Assembly (NCBI RefSeq): GCF_001929375.1
Contig: NZ_MSGO01000040.1
Span: forward strand, 1-42,691
DNA length: 42,691 bases
Direction: 5' to 3'
Source: Actinomyces oris
GTDB taxonomy: Bacteria; Actinomycetota; Actinomycetes; Actinomycetales; Actinomycetaceae
This document shows positions 16,963 to 25,689 of this stretch, piece after piece; the first letter of the stretch is position 1; every line of letters starts with the position of its first letter. The notes below the pieces were generated by a model. It was not told the DNA's origin. It made no database searches and saw nothing but the letters and a program-made list of their open reading frames with translations. A program made the position numbers and the translations under genes.

Positions 16963-17796
16963 ATGAGTGACCTGACGTGGACGGAGATGCCGGAGGTCAG
17001 TCCTGAGCAGCCCGACGAGCTCGTCCTGGACTTCTCCGGGGAGATCTACCGGGTCGCCCCGGGCGACACCTTCGTCATCGGCCGAGGCGGAGACCTCGAC
17101 ATTGACGACAACCCCTACCTCCACCGCCGCTTCCTGGTCTTCGCCCACGCCGAGAACCTCTGGTGGATCGCCAACGAGGGGTCGCGGTTGTCGGCCACCC
17201 TGACCGACGGCGAGGGCCTGGTCCAGTCCCGGCTGGCCCCGGGGGCCCGCATGCCGCTGGTCTTCCCGCGGGTCATCCTCACCTTCTCCGCAGGCCCGAC
17301 CACCTACGAGATCAACCTCATCACCTCCGGGGAGGACCGTTTCTCCGGGATCGACGGCGTGCGTGAGTCCTCCGGCCAGACCACCATCGGGGTGACTCCG
17401 ATGACCCGCTCCCAGCTGCTGCTCGTCCTGGCGCTGTCCGAGCCGGTGCTCAAACGGGCCGGGACCGGGGCCGCTGAGATCCCCTCCTCCGCGGCGGCCG
17501 CGGCGCGCCTGGGCTGGCCGCTGACCAAGTTCAACCGCAAGCTCGACAACGTCTGCGAGAAGCTCGACCGGGTGGGGGTGCGCGGGCTGCGCGGCGGCCG
17601 GGTGGCCGGAGCCGCCTCCAACCGGCGTACCGCACTGGTGGAGCACGCCGTGTCCACCCTCATGGTCACCGCCGAGGACCTCTACATGCTTGACGAGGAG
17701 CAGGCCGCCAACCAGGCCCCCGCCGACCAGACGGCCGAGCGCTCGGTGAGCACCGCCCCGGTGGCCCAGAGCTCGCCGTCGGCGCCGAGGCGATGA
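16963..17796 (+). CDS. Degenerate FHA plus winged-helix protein
   Basis: 277 residues in two parts. Residues 15-120 have the FHA strand pattern (FVIGRG with G40-R41, a Trp-Trp strand, VILTFSAG). However, where a binding FHA has Ser-Arg-x-His this has H54-R-R-F57, and the Asn-Gly loop reads N71-E-G-S. Residues 148-220 look like a winged-helix DNA-binding or protein-binding domain (MTRSQLLLVLALSE... WPLTKFNRKLDNVCEKL). Phosphothreonine binding is doubtful. It could be a regulator or an adaptor. The start at 16963 is preceded by AAGGAG; an in-frame ATG five codons earlier overlaps that site. A 102-bp gap separates it from the first FHA gene. The LmeA-like gene follows one base after its stop. 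Confidence 0.8.
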   Translation: MSDLTWTEMPEVSPEQPDELVLDFSGEIYRVAPGDTFVIGRGGDLDIDDNPYLHRRFLVFAHAENLWWIANEGSRLSATLTDGEGLVQSRLAPGARMPLVFPRVILTFSAGPTTYEINLITSGEDRFSGIDGVRESSGQTTIGVTPMTRSQLLLVLALSEPVLKRAGTGAAEIPSSAAAAARLGWPLTKFNRKLDNVCEKLDRVGVRGLRGGRVAGAASNRRTALVEHAVSTLMVTAEDLYMLDEEQAANQAPADQTAERSVSTAPVAQSSPSAPRR

Positions 17797-17797
17797 C

Positions 17798-18748
17798 ATG
17801 ACACGAGAAGCGATGAGTCACCGGGGTGACGCGGACTCGCCCCAGGCGCTGGAGGGCGCCGCTGAGGAGGAGCTGCCCAACAGGGCGCTTCTCGATGAGG
17901 TCCTGGCGGACGATCCCGAGGAGCAGGACGACTTCTCGGAGGACGACTTCCCGGAGGATGAGTTCCCGGACGGTGACCGCCCCCGCACTGCCAGGCGACG
18001 TCGCGTGCGACGGTGGGTGACGGTCCTGGTGGTGCTCGTCGTCATCCTGAGCGCCGGGGCGGTCGGGGCGGAGTACCTCGTGCGCGGGCAGATCGACGCC
18101 GCCGTGCGCTCCGCCCTGCCGGGGCTGAGCCCGGACGCCCGGATCGTCACCAGGGGAATCGTTCTGAGTCAGGTCGTCGGCGGCTCGCTGGACAGCCTGA
18201 GCGTGGACTCCTCGAGCCTGACGATCACCTCCAAGGGCCAGAGCAACGCCTCGGTCACGCTCAGCGACGTCGACGTCGATCTCAGCCACATCAGCCTGCA
18301 CAAGCCCTATCAGACTGACGCCGTGGCGGCGTCGGGCACCGTCAGCTGGCAGCAGGTGGCCGAGCTCGCCGCCGCATCGCACCCGAAGCTCAAGGGCGTC
18401 ACCCTTCAGGCCAAGCGCACGGGGACGAGCGCCCAGGATCCGGGAGCCATCCAGGCCTCGATGTCCGTGCTCGGTCTGGGCGGTGAGGCCGAGATCGTCC
18501 CGTCACTGGGATCCGACGGCAGCCTGGTCCTGACCATCACCTCCACCCGGATGGCTGGGAAGAAGCTCGGCGTCGACGTCGACACGGGGGATGCCAGCAT
18601 GCTCAGCTACGTCGGGCTGGACTCCCCGCAGATCACGATCCCCGCGTCATCCCTGCCACCGGGACTGCGCCCGACCAGCGCCGTCGTCACCAATGGCGGG
18701 CTCCGGCTGAGCCTGGCCGGGAGCCGGGTGAACCTCGGGCAGCTCTGA
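17798..18748 (+). CDS. LmeA-like (DUF2993) membrane-anchored lipid-binding protein
   Basis: 316 residues. An acidic cytoplasmic leader (1-62, with DDFSEDDFPEDEFPD), an Arg-rich stop and one membrane helix (73-93) precede an exported DUF2993 domain (about 95-316; RGQIDAAVRSALPGLSPDARI, then SLDSLSVDSSSLTI). In mycobacteria LmeA is a periplasmic phospholipid-binding protein needed for normal lipomannan chain elongation. Here it is longer at the N-terminus and its gene belongs to a phospho-signalling run. Start chosen at ATG 17798, one base after the previous stop; ATG 17813 is possible. Confidence 0.82.
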   Translation: MTREAMSHRGDADSPQALEGAAEEELPNRALLDEVLADDPEEQDDFSEDDFPEDEFPDGDRPRTARRRRVRRWVTVLVVLVVILSAGAVGAEYLVRGQIDAAVRSALPGLSPDARIVTRGIVLSQVVGGSLDSLSVDSSSLTITSKGQSNASVTLSDVDVDLSHISLHKPYQTDAVAASGTVSWQQVAELAAASHPKLKGVTLQAKRTGTSAQDPGAIQASMSVLGLGGEAEIVPSLGSDGSLVLTITSTRMAGKKLGVDVDTGDASMLSYVGLDSPQITIPASSLPPGLRPTSAVVTNGGLRLSLAGSRVNLGQL

Positions 18749-18961
18749 TCCCGAGGCGACCACCCCATGACGACTCGTCTCACATTTCCTTCAAAGTGGC
18801 GCGAAATCGGTGAAAAGTTGGGGTTCGCCGGGGCTGTGGGGAGGACTTCCCCTCCGCTCGTGCCCCAGGCGGCCCCGGCTCGTATAGCCTGCCAATGCGC
18901 TGCCTATCCAGGCGCGAGCCCGTGGCGTGAGGAATCAAGCCAGAACTGAGCGAGGAGAACC

Positions 18962-20308
18962 ATGAGCATGCAGCCCGAGCACCGTGCCCAACCCGGCAGT
19001 CAGCCGGGTGGCTGGGGCAGTGGCCAGCAGTACGGTCAGCCCAGCGGCCGGCCGGCCGGGCAGCCGGCAGCCCGACAGGCCAGTCAGCCCGCCGGCTCCT
19101 CCGCGGGTCAGGGTGCTCCGGCCTCGGCGCCGCAGCCGCCCTCGCTCCCGCCTCAGATCAACCCGCAGCCCTCTGGAGCCGGCACCGCGCCGGCTGCCTC
19201 ATCCAGGATGACGGTTCCCGGCTACCCCTCCGGGCCGGCGGCGCCGGCCGAGGAGAAGGTCGACACCGGCCCCCTGCCCTCCCGTGAGACGCTGCGCCGC
19301 GAGGCCAAGGCCGCCTCCAGCCGCCGAGGCGCGGGGGACGCCGACGTGGAGCGCGCCGCTGAGCTGCTGAAGTCCGTGGCCAACATCTTCTCCCAGCGCG
19401 TCGTCGGTCAGGAGCAGCTGCGCACGGCCCTGGTGACCTCCCTCATGTCCAGCGGTCACATCCTGCTGGAGTCTGTGCCCGGCCTGGCCAAGACCACCGC
19501 CGCCCAGACACTGGCCTCGGCCGTCTCCGGCTCCTTCCGGCGCATCCAGTGCACGCCCGACCTCATGCCCAACGACATCGTGGGCACCCAGATCCTCAAC
19601 TCCTCCACCGGCGAGATGACCACCCAGCTGGGGCCGGTCCACGCCAACATCGTCCTGCTCGACGAGATCAACCGCTCCAGCGCCAAGACCCAGTCGGCCA
19701 TGCTCGAGGCCATGCAGGAGCGTCAGACCTCCATCGGTGGCGTCGTCTACCCGCTGCCCCACCCCTTCATGGTCCTGGCCACCCAGAACCCCATCGAGGA
19801 GGAGGGCACCTACGTCCTGCCCGAGGCGCAGATGGACCGCTTCCTCATGAAGGAGGTGCTCACCTACCCGCGGCCCTCGGAGGAGGCCGACGTCCTGGAC
19901 CGCATCTCCAACGGGACCTTCGACCAGCCCGTGACCGGTCGGCCCATCTCCACCGGCGACGTCGAGTGGCTTCAGCGGGCCGCCGAGCGGGTCTACGTCG
20001 ATCCCGTCATCAAGCAGTACATCGTTGCCCTCATCAACACCTCCCGCGGCGGGGGGCCGCGGCCCGTGCCCGGCCTGGACCGGCAGGTGCGCGTGGGGGC
20101 CTCCCCCCGTGGAGGCATCGCGCTGATGAAGGTGGCCCAGGCCGTCGCCCTCCAGGAGGGGCGCACCTACGTCATCCCCGACGACGTCCGCCTGCTGCGC
20201 CACGGCGTGCTGCGCCACCGGCTGGTGCTCACCTATGACGCCCTGGCCGACGGAGTCGCGCCCGAGGCGATCATTGACGCCATCTTCGCGGCCGTCCCCA
20301 CGCCCTGA
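18962..20308 (+). CDS. MoxR-family AAA+ ATPase
   Basis: 448 residues. A Gln/Pro/Ser/Gly-rich disordered leader (1-115) precedes a MoxR AAA_3 domain: VGQEQLRTALVTSLMS, Walker A VPGLAKTTAA (K177), LMPNDIVGTQIL, Walker B IVLLDEINRSSAKTQSAMLEAM, sensor ATQNPIEEEGTYVLPEAQMDRF, and a lid domain to the end. MoxR ATPases work with VWA-domain partners to mature or activate protein complexes; the DUF58 and two VWA genes follow directly. ATG at 18962 is preceded by GCGAGGAGAACC. A 213-bp gap upstream holds TATAGC at 18883-18888 as a possible -10, so a second promoter may start here. Confidence 0.93.
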   Translation: MSMQPEHRAQPGSQPGGWGSGQQYGQPSGRPAGQPAARQASQPAGSSAGQGAPASAPQPPSLPPQINPQPSGAGTAPAASSRMTVPGYPSGPAAPAEEKVDTGPLPSRETLRREAKAASSRRGAGDADVERAAELLKSVANIFSQRVVGQEQLRTALVTSLMSSGHILLESVPGLAKTTAAQTLASAVSGSFRRIQCTPDLMPNDIVGTQILNSSTGEMTTQLGPVHANIVLLDEINRSSAKTQSAMLEAMQERQTSIGGVVYPLPHPFMVLATQNPIEEEGTYVLPEAQMDRFLMKEVLTYPRPSEEADVLDRISNGTFDQPVTGRPISTGDVEWLQRAAERVYVDPVIKQYIVALINTSRGGGPRPVPGLDRQVRVGASPRGGIALMKVAQAVALQEGRTYVIPDDVRLLRHGVLRHRLVLTYDALADGVAPEAIIDAIFAAVPTP

Positions 20309-20331
20309 GCCCGGTGGGGACCAGCACAACG

Positions 20332-21330
20332 ATGAGCACGCAGGTACACGGCGCTCCCGAGGCGCCCGAGTCCGATTCCGGCGGCCGGCGCGGTACGCGG
20401 ATCGAGCGTCTGCGCGCGGCTCTGAGCCTGCCGACCCTGCGTCGCGCCACGGGGCTGCTCGACGGGCGCCACAAGTCGGTGTTCGTCGGGCGCGGGCAGG
20501 ACTTCGACGACATGTCCTTCTACCGGCCCGGCGACGACATCTCCGACATCGACTGGAAGTCCTCGGCCCGCCTGGGGCAGCCGGTCATCAAGCGCTACCA
20601 GCGCGAGTCCATGATGCCCATGGTGCTGGCCGTGGACACCGGCCGGACCATGGCGGCGACGACCCCCTCGGGCGAGGACAAGCGCGACCTGGCCCTGGGA
20701 GTGGCGGAGGTCTTCGCCTACCTGGCTCGGATGCGGGGGGACTCGGTGGCGCTCGTGGCCGGTGACGCCGGCCGGACGATCTCGCGCCCGGCCCGTTCCG
20801 GGGCCAAGCACGTGGAGACCCTGCTGGCCCTCCTGGCCCGCACCTTCGAGGATCTCGACGCTCCCGTCGAGGGGGCGCCCGGCGCCTTCGAGCTGGCCCC
20901 CGGGGCCCCTCCCTCCAGCCTGCCGCGCCTCATGGAGCGAGTGAGCACCTGGCACCGCCGACGCAGCCTGGTCATTCTCATCACCGACACCGCCCACCCC
21001 GGCCCCGATGCCGCGACCTGGCTTCGGCGCCTGTCGATCCAGCACGAGATGATCGTCGTCCAGATCGAGGACGACGACCCGCTGCGTCAGGACGGCGGCC
21101 GTGGGCGAGACATCGACCTGCCCTTCGAGATCCCCGCCTTCCTGCGCTCGGACTCCCACCTGGCCGCTCAGGCGGCCGTGGTGCGCGAGCAGTGGCGCAC
21201 CACCGTCGAGCAGGTGCTCGACGCCCGCCACCTGGAGTACGGCGTCGTCTCCTCCGAGGAGACGCTCATCGACTCCATCGCCGAGCTCCTCCAGCGCGAG
21301 CGCGCCGCCGTGGCCAGAGGGAGGCGGTGA
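20332..21330 (+). CDS. DUF58 protein (VWA-like partner of MoxR)
   Basis: 332 residues, no membrane helix. The DUF58 block is complete: RRATGLLDGRHKSVFVGRGQ, DFDDMSFYRPGDDISDIDWK and SARLGQPVIKRYQRES, then a VWA-like fold (MVLAVDTGRTMA; LVILITDTAHPG). Its early strand has D-x-G-x-T in place of DxSxS, usual for DUF58. MoxR-DUF58 pairs are a standard arrangement. ATG at 20332 is preferred over an in-frame GTG six codons earlier, which sits too close to the MoxR stop for a ribosome site. The next gene starts three bases after its stop. Confidence 0.9.
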   Translation: MSTQVHGAPEAPESDSGGRRGTRIERLRAALSLPTLRRATGLLDGRHKSVFVGRGQDFDDMSFYRPGDDISDIDWKSSARLGQPVIKRYQRESMMPMVLAVDTGRTMAATTPSGEDKRDLALGVAEVFAYLARMRGDSVALVAGDAGRTISRPARSGAKHVETLLALLARTFEDLDAPVEGAPGAFELAPGAPPSSLPRLMERVSTWHRRRSLVILITDTAHPGPDAATWLRRLSIQHEMIVVQIEDDDPLRQDGGRGRDIDLPFEIPAFLRSDSHLAAQAAVVREQWRTTVEQVLDARHLEYGVVSSEETLIDSIAELLQRERAAVARGRR

Positions 21331-21333
21331 CCC

Positions 21334-21855
21334 ATGCAGATCATGCCCCCGGTCCTCATGCCGATATGGATGGTCATCGTCATGGTCGTCGGCCTCCTGC
21401 TGGTGACCGCCTGGCTGCTGCGAACCTTCCTGGTGACCCGCCGCGACATCTCCCAGGAGGTCGGAGACATCCCCATGGCGCCGCGTGAGCGCCGCCAGTG
21501 GGGTGAGCGTCTCGGCGAGATCTCCCAGCGCTGGGACGCCGGTGACCTGGACCTGCGCGAGCTGCACCTGGAGCTGGCGGCGCTGCTGCGCGGCTTCGCC
21601 GAGGCCCGCAGCGGGGAGGAGATCACCACCGCCACGGTCTCGGAGATCCTTGACATGGCCGCCACTGCCGGACCGCGCTCGGTGGAGGAGCGGCGGCGCA
21701 GCGTGCGCGCGGCGGGCCGTCCCCTGGACGCCAACCCGCTGGGGCACGTCGGAGAGCTGCTCGCCGTGTGGGAGCAGCCCTCCTTCGACCGTGAGCCGCA
21801 GGCCGCCGCGCAGGAGGCCCTCACCCACGCCAGGGAGGTGGTCACCCGATGGTGA
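21334..21855 (+). CDS. Small membrane protein of the MoxR/VWA cluster
   Basis: 173 residues: one membrane helix (about 8-30) followed by a cytoplasmic, mostly helical domain (ERRQWGERLGEISQRWDAGDLDLRELHLELAALLRGF split over about 50-92). This position in Bat-type clusters is often filled by a short DUF4381-like membrane protein; I do not recognise the exact family. GGGAGG lies nine bases before the ATG. Its stop overlaps the start of the first VWA gene by seven bases, so the genes are coupled. Confidence 0.8.
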   Translation: MQIMPPVLMPIWMVIVMVVGLLLVTAWLLRTFLVTRRDISQEVGDIPMAPRERRQWGERLGEISQRWDAGDLDLRELHLELAALLRGFAEARSGEEITTATVSEILDMAATAGPRSVEERRRSVRAAGRPLDANPLGHVGELLAVWEQPSFDREPQAAAQEALTHAREVVTRW

Positions 21856-22961
21856 TGCTCTGGTTGTTCATCATTCTGATCGTCATCGCCGCCGCGGCGG
21901 TCATCGCAGTCCTCATCATCGACCACCGCTCCAACGGGGCCTCCTTCACCAGAGCGCCCAAGCGGCTGCGGCCGCCCTGGAGCCGCCGGGGGAGCGAGCA
22001 GGTCGTCGAGCTGCCCCGCCGCCTGGCCAACTCGGCGAGCCTGTTCCAGCTGCCCGCGGTGCGCCAGCGCATCCGGGCTCAGCGCTGGCTGCACGCGCTC
22101 CTGGCGCTCATGCTGGTCTCAGCCCTGCTGAGCGCCGCCGCCATCGCCGGTCGTCCCGTCCGCGTCACCGAGCGCTCCGACGCCCTGGCCAACCGTGACA
22201 TCGTCCTGTGCCTGGACGTGTCGACGTCGATGGTCAGGATCGACTCCTCGGTCCTGAGGACCTTCTCCGAGATCCTGGAGGACTTCGACGGCGAGCGAGT
22301 GGGGATCGTGGCCTGGAACTCGACCGCGCAGACCATCGTCCCGCTGACGGACGACTACGAGCTGCTGCGCGACCAGCTCACCGAGCTGGGCGAAGTGCTG
22401 GACATCGACCCGCAGAACGTCACCTTCAAGCAGCAGCTCGCCTACCAGGAGGCCTTCGGCGGCACGATCAACAACAGCATCAACGGCTCCTCCCTGGCCG
22501 GTGACGGGCTCGCCTCCTGCGCCCAGGCCTTCGACAACCAGGGCCTGGACCGCTCCCGCTCCATCATCCTGGCCACCGACAACCAGGTCATCGACCCCGA
22601 CGACGAGCAGATCTACCCCCTGCCCGACGCGGTCAACCTTCTGGTCGAGCGCAAGATCCGCCTGTTCTCCATCTACGGAGCCGACGAGGATCAGCCCTAC
22701 CAGAACCTGCTCGACAAGACTCCCGAGGAGTCCCGCGAGGAGCTCAAGACCGTCACTGAGGAGCAGGGCAAGGGACGCTTCTACGACGTCGAGGACTCCG
22801 GCACCGGGGGGCAGATCGTCAAGGAGCTGGAGAAGACCGAGGTCTCCGCGCTCGGGGGCCGCAAGCAGACCCGTCGCACCGACGTCCCCCAGCGACTCGT
22901 CATCACTCTCTCACTGGTGCTTCTGGGCTACCTGGGACTGACTACCTGGAGGCGAGCATGA
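21849..22961 (+). CDS. VWA-domain membrane protein, BatA-like
   Basis: 370 residues. Membrane helices at about 4-24, 82-100 and 349-365 bracket a von Willebrand factor A domain facing out. The metal-ion-dependent adhesion site is intact: D123-x-S125-x-S127 in VLCLDVSTSM, and later SIILATDNQ. A long segment between them (EAFGGTINNSINGSSLAGDG) is a likely loop insertion. In Bat systems such proteins are substrates or effectors of MoxR ATPases. It overlaps the preceding gene by 7 bases and the next by 4 (ATGA). Confidence 0.88.
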   Translation: MVMLWLFIILIVIAAAAVIAVLIIDHRSNGASFTRAPKRLRPPWSRRGSEQVVELPRRLANSASLFQLPAVRQRIRAQRWLHALLALMLVSALLSAAAIAGRPVRVTERSDALANRDIVLCLDVSTSMVRIDSSVLRTFSEILEDFDGERVGIVAWNSTAQTIVPLTDDYELLRDQLTELGEVLDIDPQNVTFKQQLAYQEAFGGTINNSINGSSLAGDGLASCAQAFDNQGLDRSRSIILATDNQVIDPDDEQIYPLPDAVNLLVERKIRLFSIYGADEDQPYQNLLDKTPEESREELKTVTEEQGKGRFYDVEDSGTGGQIVKELEKTEVSALGGRKQTRRTDVPQRLVITLSLVLLGYLGLTTWRRA

Positions 22962-24061
22962 AGCCGGTTCCGATCATCGGGGACTTCGCGTTCATCCCGG
23001 TCACCTGGTGGATCCTCGTCCTGCTCGTGGCGGCGGCCCTGACGGGGCTGCTCATCGTCTCCCAACGACGGCTGGTCCGTGACGATGCCGAGCCGGCCGC
23101 CCGCCGGGCCTGGTGGCGGCGCCTGGCCATCGTCGTCGTCATCGTGCTGGCGCTGGCGGGGCCGGCGGTCCGCGGCAGCGAGGCCATCAGCGTCTCCAAC
23201 GTGGAGATCTACATGGTGGTGGACCGCACCGGGTCCATGGCCGCGGAGGACTACCAGGGCAAGGGACCCGAGGGCGTCGACCAGTCGGCCTCCACCAGGC
23301 TCGACGGCGTGCGCGCGGACATGCGCGCCATCCGCCAGGCCTTCCCGGACTCGCGCTTCTCCATCATCGCCCTGGACAACACCGCGGCCAGGGAGCTGCC
23401 GCTGACTCACGACACCAACGCCGTCGACGCCTGGATCGGCTCCTTCAAGCAGGAGGTCACGGCCCACGCCGTCGGCTCCTCGCTGGAGGTGGCGCTTCCG
23501 CTGCTGGGGCAGACGCTGGCGCAGTCCCGCCAGTCCGACCCCAAGGACATCCGCCTCGTCTACATCTTCTCCGACGGCGAGGCCACCGACGAGGGCCGCG
23601 GCGCGCAGGTGGCTGACAACGCCGGCATCTCCTGGCAGTCCCTGAACGGCCTGGTCGACGGCGGCGCAGTGCTGGGCTACGGCTCCACCGAGGGCGGCAA
23701 GATGCGCAGCTACGACGGCTCGTCGTCCACCGGCGAGCACACCCAGTCCGACTACATCACCGACGGCCAGGGCGGGCAGCCCGGGGTGTCGAAGATCGAC
23801 GCCGATGAGCTCCAGAGCGTGGCCAAGGACATGGGGCTGCCCTACTACCACCGCACCGGCGGGTCGGGTGACGACCCGACGAGCAAGTTCACCAACCTCG
23901 ATATCGAGGCCGTCTCCGCCGACGGGCGGGCCAAGACCAACGCCCGGGTGTACCTGACCTGGCCGCTGGGACTCATCGCCTTCGGTCTGCTGCTGTGGGA
24001 GATCATCGACCTCATGCGAGCCGACCGTCGCCTGCGTCTTCTCATGGGAAGGGGAAGATGA
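22958..24061 (+). CDS. VWA-domain membrane protein, BatB-like
   Basis: 367 residues. Helices at about 15-34 and 55-70, a VWA domain, and a final helix near 334-352. The metal site reads D89-R-T91-G-S93 (VVDRTGSM), a D-x-T-x-S variant of DxSxS, with VYIFSDGEATDEG as the later Asp strand. A long Gly/Ser-rich loop (LGYGSTEGGKMRSYDGSSST) precedes the last strand. Paired with the BatA-like gene by an ATGA overlap; the two probably form a membrane pair acted on by MoxR. Confidence 0.88.
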   Translation: MKPVPIIGDFAFIPVTWWILVLLVAAALTGLLIVSQRRLVRDDAEPAARRAWWRRLAIVVVIVLALAGPAVRGSEAISVSNVEIYMVVDRTGSMAAEDYQGKGPEGVDQSASTRLDGVRADMRAIRQAFPDSRFSIIALDNTAARELPLTHDTNAVDAWIGSFKQEVTAHAVGSSLEVALPLLGQTLAQSRQSDPKDIRLVYIFSDGEATDEGRGAQVADNAGISWQSLNGLVDGGAVLGYGSTEGGKMRSYDGSSSTGEHTQSDYITDGQGGQPGVSKIDADELQSVAKDMGLPYYHRTGGSGDDPTSKFTNLDIEAVSADGRAKTNARVYLTWPLGLIAFGLLLWEIIDLMRADRRLRLLMGRGR

Positions 24062-25047
24062 TGACGATAGGACACACCCCCGGCGAGGTCCCCGGGCAGG
24101 GGAGCAGCGGGACGCAGCCCGGCGCCGCCGACGCAGCCCAGGGCGCGGCCGGCGACGCCTCGCAGCAGGTGCCCGACTACCTGCGGGAGGCGGACCCGAA
24201 TGACGGGGCCTCCTCGCCGGACCCCTCGGCCCCCGAGGACCCCAGGCGGCGCGAGGCCCGCCTCAAGCGGCGCCGTCGGCTCCTGGCGATCGGCGGGGTG
24301 CCCGCGGCGCTGGCCACCATCATCTCCCTGTGGCTCGGGTCGATCTTCCTCATCTCCCTGGCCGGAAACCGTGCCGCGGCAGCCGGCCACTACGACACGG
24401 CCCTGTCGCGTTATCGCACGGTCGCCAGGATCAATCCCTGGCTGGAGCAGTGGCGCGTCCACTTCAACCTGGGAACCGGTCAGCTCGCCGCGAAGGACCC
24501 GACCTCCGCGGTCAGGTCTCTCAACCAGGCTCTCAGTGAGGTCCCCAAGGCCAAGGTCGACTCGCAGACCAAGGCGAAGGAGGCCGGCTCCCCGGAGTGC
24601 AAGGTGCGCACCAACCTGTACGTCGCCCACCTCACGCTGGCGGCCCAGGCCCAGGAGAGCGGAAGCTCCGCGGCGGTGACTGAGCACATCGAGGCGGCCA
24701 AGAAGGCGGCCGACACCTGCGAGGTTCCGCCCCCGCCCCAGCAGGACCCCTCCCCGAGCCAGAACCCCTCGGCCACGCCCAGCAGTGACCCGAGCTCGAG
24801 CCCCTCCTCCCAACCCAGCAGCGACCCGAGCTCCAGCCCCTCCTCCCAACCCAGCAGCGACCCGAGCGCGAACCCCTCCTCGTCGGTGTCGAGCTCGCCG
24901 GGCGAGACCTCCTCCAGCACCCCGAGCGCCAAACCGACCCCGACCCCGGTCGATGACCGGGCCAAGCGCCTGCGGGACCGCAACAACGGCAGCGCTGGAA
25001 CCACCGAGGATCCCGGAGGCAGTAACGGTGGCGGGAAGCCCTGGTGA
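24058..25047 (+). CDS. TPR-like membrane protein of the Bat cluster with Ser/Pro repeat tail
   Basis: 329 residues. Ala/Gly/Pro-rich leader, Arg-rich stop, one membrane helix (77-102), then a TPR-like helical part (about 105-235; GHYDTALSRYRTVARINPWL and FNLGTGQLAAKDPTSAVRSLNQ are two helical hairpins). This is the BatC/BatE role: a TPR protein alongside the VWA pair. The tail (from about 236) is Pro/Ser/Asp-rich with a tandem repeat and likely spans the wall. Two cysteines (PEC, DTC) could form a disulfide. ATG at 24058 overlaps the previous stop; 24061 is also possible. Confidence 0.82.
   Translation: MMTIGHTPGEVPGQGSSGTQPGAADAAQGAAGDASQQVPDYLREADPNDGASSPDPSAPEDPRRREARLKRRRRLLAIGGVPAALATIISLWLGSIFLISLAGNRAAAAGHYDTALSRYRTVARINPWLEQWRVHFNLGTGQLAAKDPTSAVRSLNQALSEVPKAKVDSQTKAKEAGSPECKVRTNLYVAHLTLAAQAQESGSSAAVTEHIEAAKKAADTCEVPPPPQQDPSPSQNPSATPSSDPSSSPSSQPSSDPSSSPSSQPSSDPSANPSSSVSSSPGETSSSTPSAKPTPTPVDDRAKRLRDRNNGSAGTTEDPGGSNGGGKPW
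24781..24875 (+). repeat. 36-bp in-frame tandem repeat
   Basis: Two full 36-base units (24781-24816 and 24817-24852) and a partial third, encoding SSDPSSSPSSQP repeated. They lie in the wall-spanning tail of the TPR-like protein and may vary in number between strains. Confidence 0.85.
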
Positions 25048-25541
25048 TCGGCTCCGACACGGGGCGGGCCTCCCGTCTCGTCGTGGCGGCCGCGGTCCTG
25101 GACGACCTGGAGCATCCGACCACCCTGCTGTGCGCTGCCCGTTCCTACCCGCCTGAGCACGCCGGTCAGTTCGAGCTCCCCGGCGGCAAGGTCGAGCCCG
25201 CCGAGCGGCCCGAGCAGGCCCTGGCCCGCGAGCTGGATGAGGAGATCGGCCTGAGCGCCCGCCTGGGTCCCGAGCTCGTCGCCCCCCGGGAGCTGGCGGT
25301 TCCGCCACCGCCGCGCAGCGGTCCCGGCGACGACACCCCGGCGTGGCCGGCCATGCACGGATTCAGGATGCGAGTGTGGCTGGCCGAGCCCGCCCGCCCC
25401 GGGGACCGGGGCCGGGCCGGAGCCGACCACCAGCGGCTGGAGTGGGTGCGCCTGGACCCGCCGGAGCAGCTGCGCCGGCTGCCGTGGCTGGAGGCCGACC
25501 TGCCCATCGTCGACGCACTCGTGACCGCCCTGGGGCGCTGA
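25044..25541 (+). CDS. Nudix hydrolase (MutT-like)
   Basis: 165 residues. A perfect Nudix box (48-70): G-KVEPA-E-RPEQALA-REL-DEEIGL fits G-x5-E-x7-REU-x-EE-x-G-U. The N-terminal strand and AARSYPPEHAGQFELPGGK resemble 8-oxo-dGTP pyrophosphatases, but substrate cannot be set from sequence. A Pro-rich insertion (about 86-103) interrupts the fold. GTG start overlaps the stop of the TPR-like gene (GTGA), so it is co-translated with the Bat cluster, which may be only operon hitch-hiking. Confidence 0.9.
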   Translation: MIGSDTGRASRLVVAAAVLDDLEHPTTLLCAARSYPPEHAGQFELPGGKVEPAERPEQALARELDEEIGLSARLGPELVAPRELAVPPPPRSGPGDDTPAWPAMHGFRMRVWLAEPARPGDRGRAGADHQRLEWVRLDPPEQLRRLPWLEADLPIVDALVTALGR

Positions 25542-25689
25542 TGCCTCTGGGGCGACGACGGCGGGGCTGCGGCGGGCGGCCCTCCCGAAGGCCACGGACT
25601 CGAGGATGCCAGCAGTCCCACCGCGCCGGCCCGCCCCAGTTTCCTGACACTTCTATCGTTCGCGTCATCTCGTAAGTTAGGGTTACCTC

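Noticed and set aside
19475-19495. Defective Walker A in the MoxR protein (GLAKT rather than G-K-S/T after four residues)
   Set aside because: PGxAKT is the normal form in the MoxR family.
24781-24875. CRISPR-like array
   Set aside because: The units are adjacent without spacers and lie in frame in a coding tail.
25671-25689. Iron-box (DtxR-type) operator before the TetR gene
   Set aside because: GTTAGGGTTACCTC matches only the outer AGG and CCT; the rest is not palindromic.
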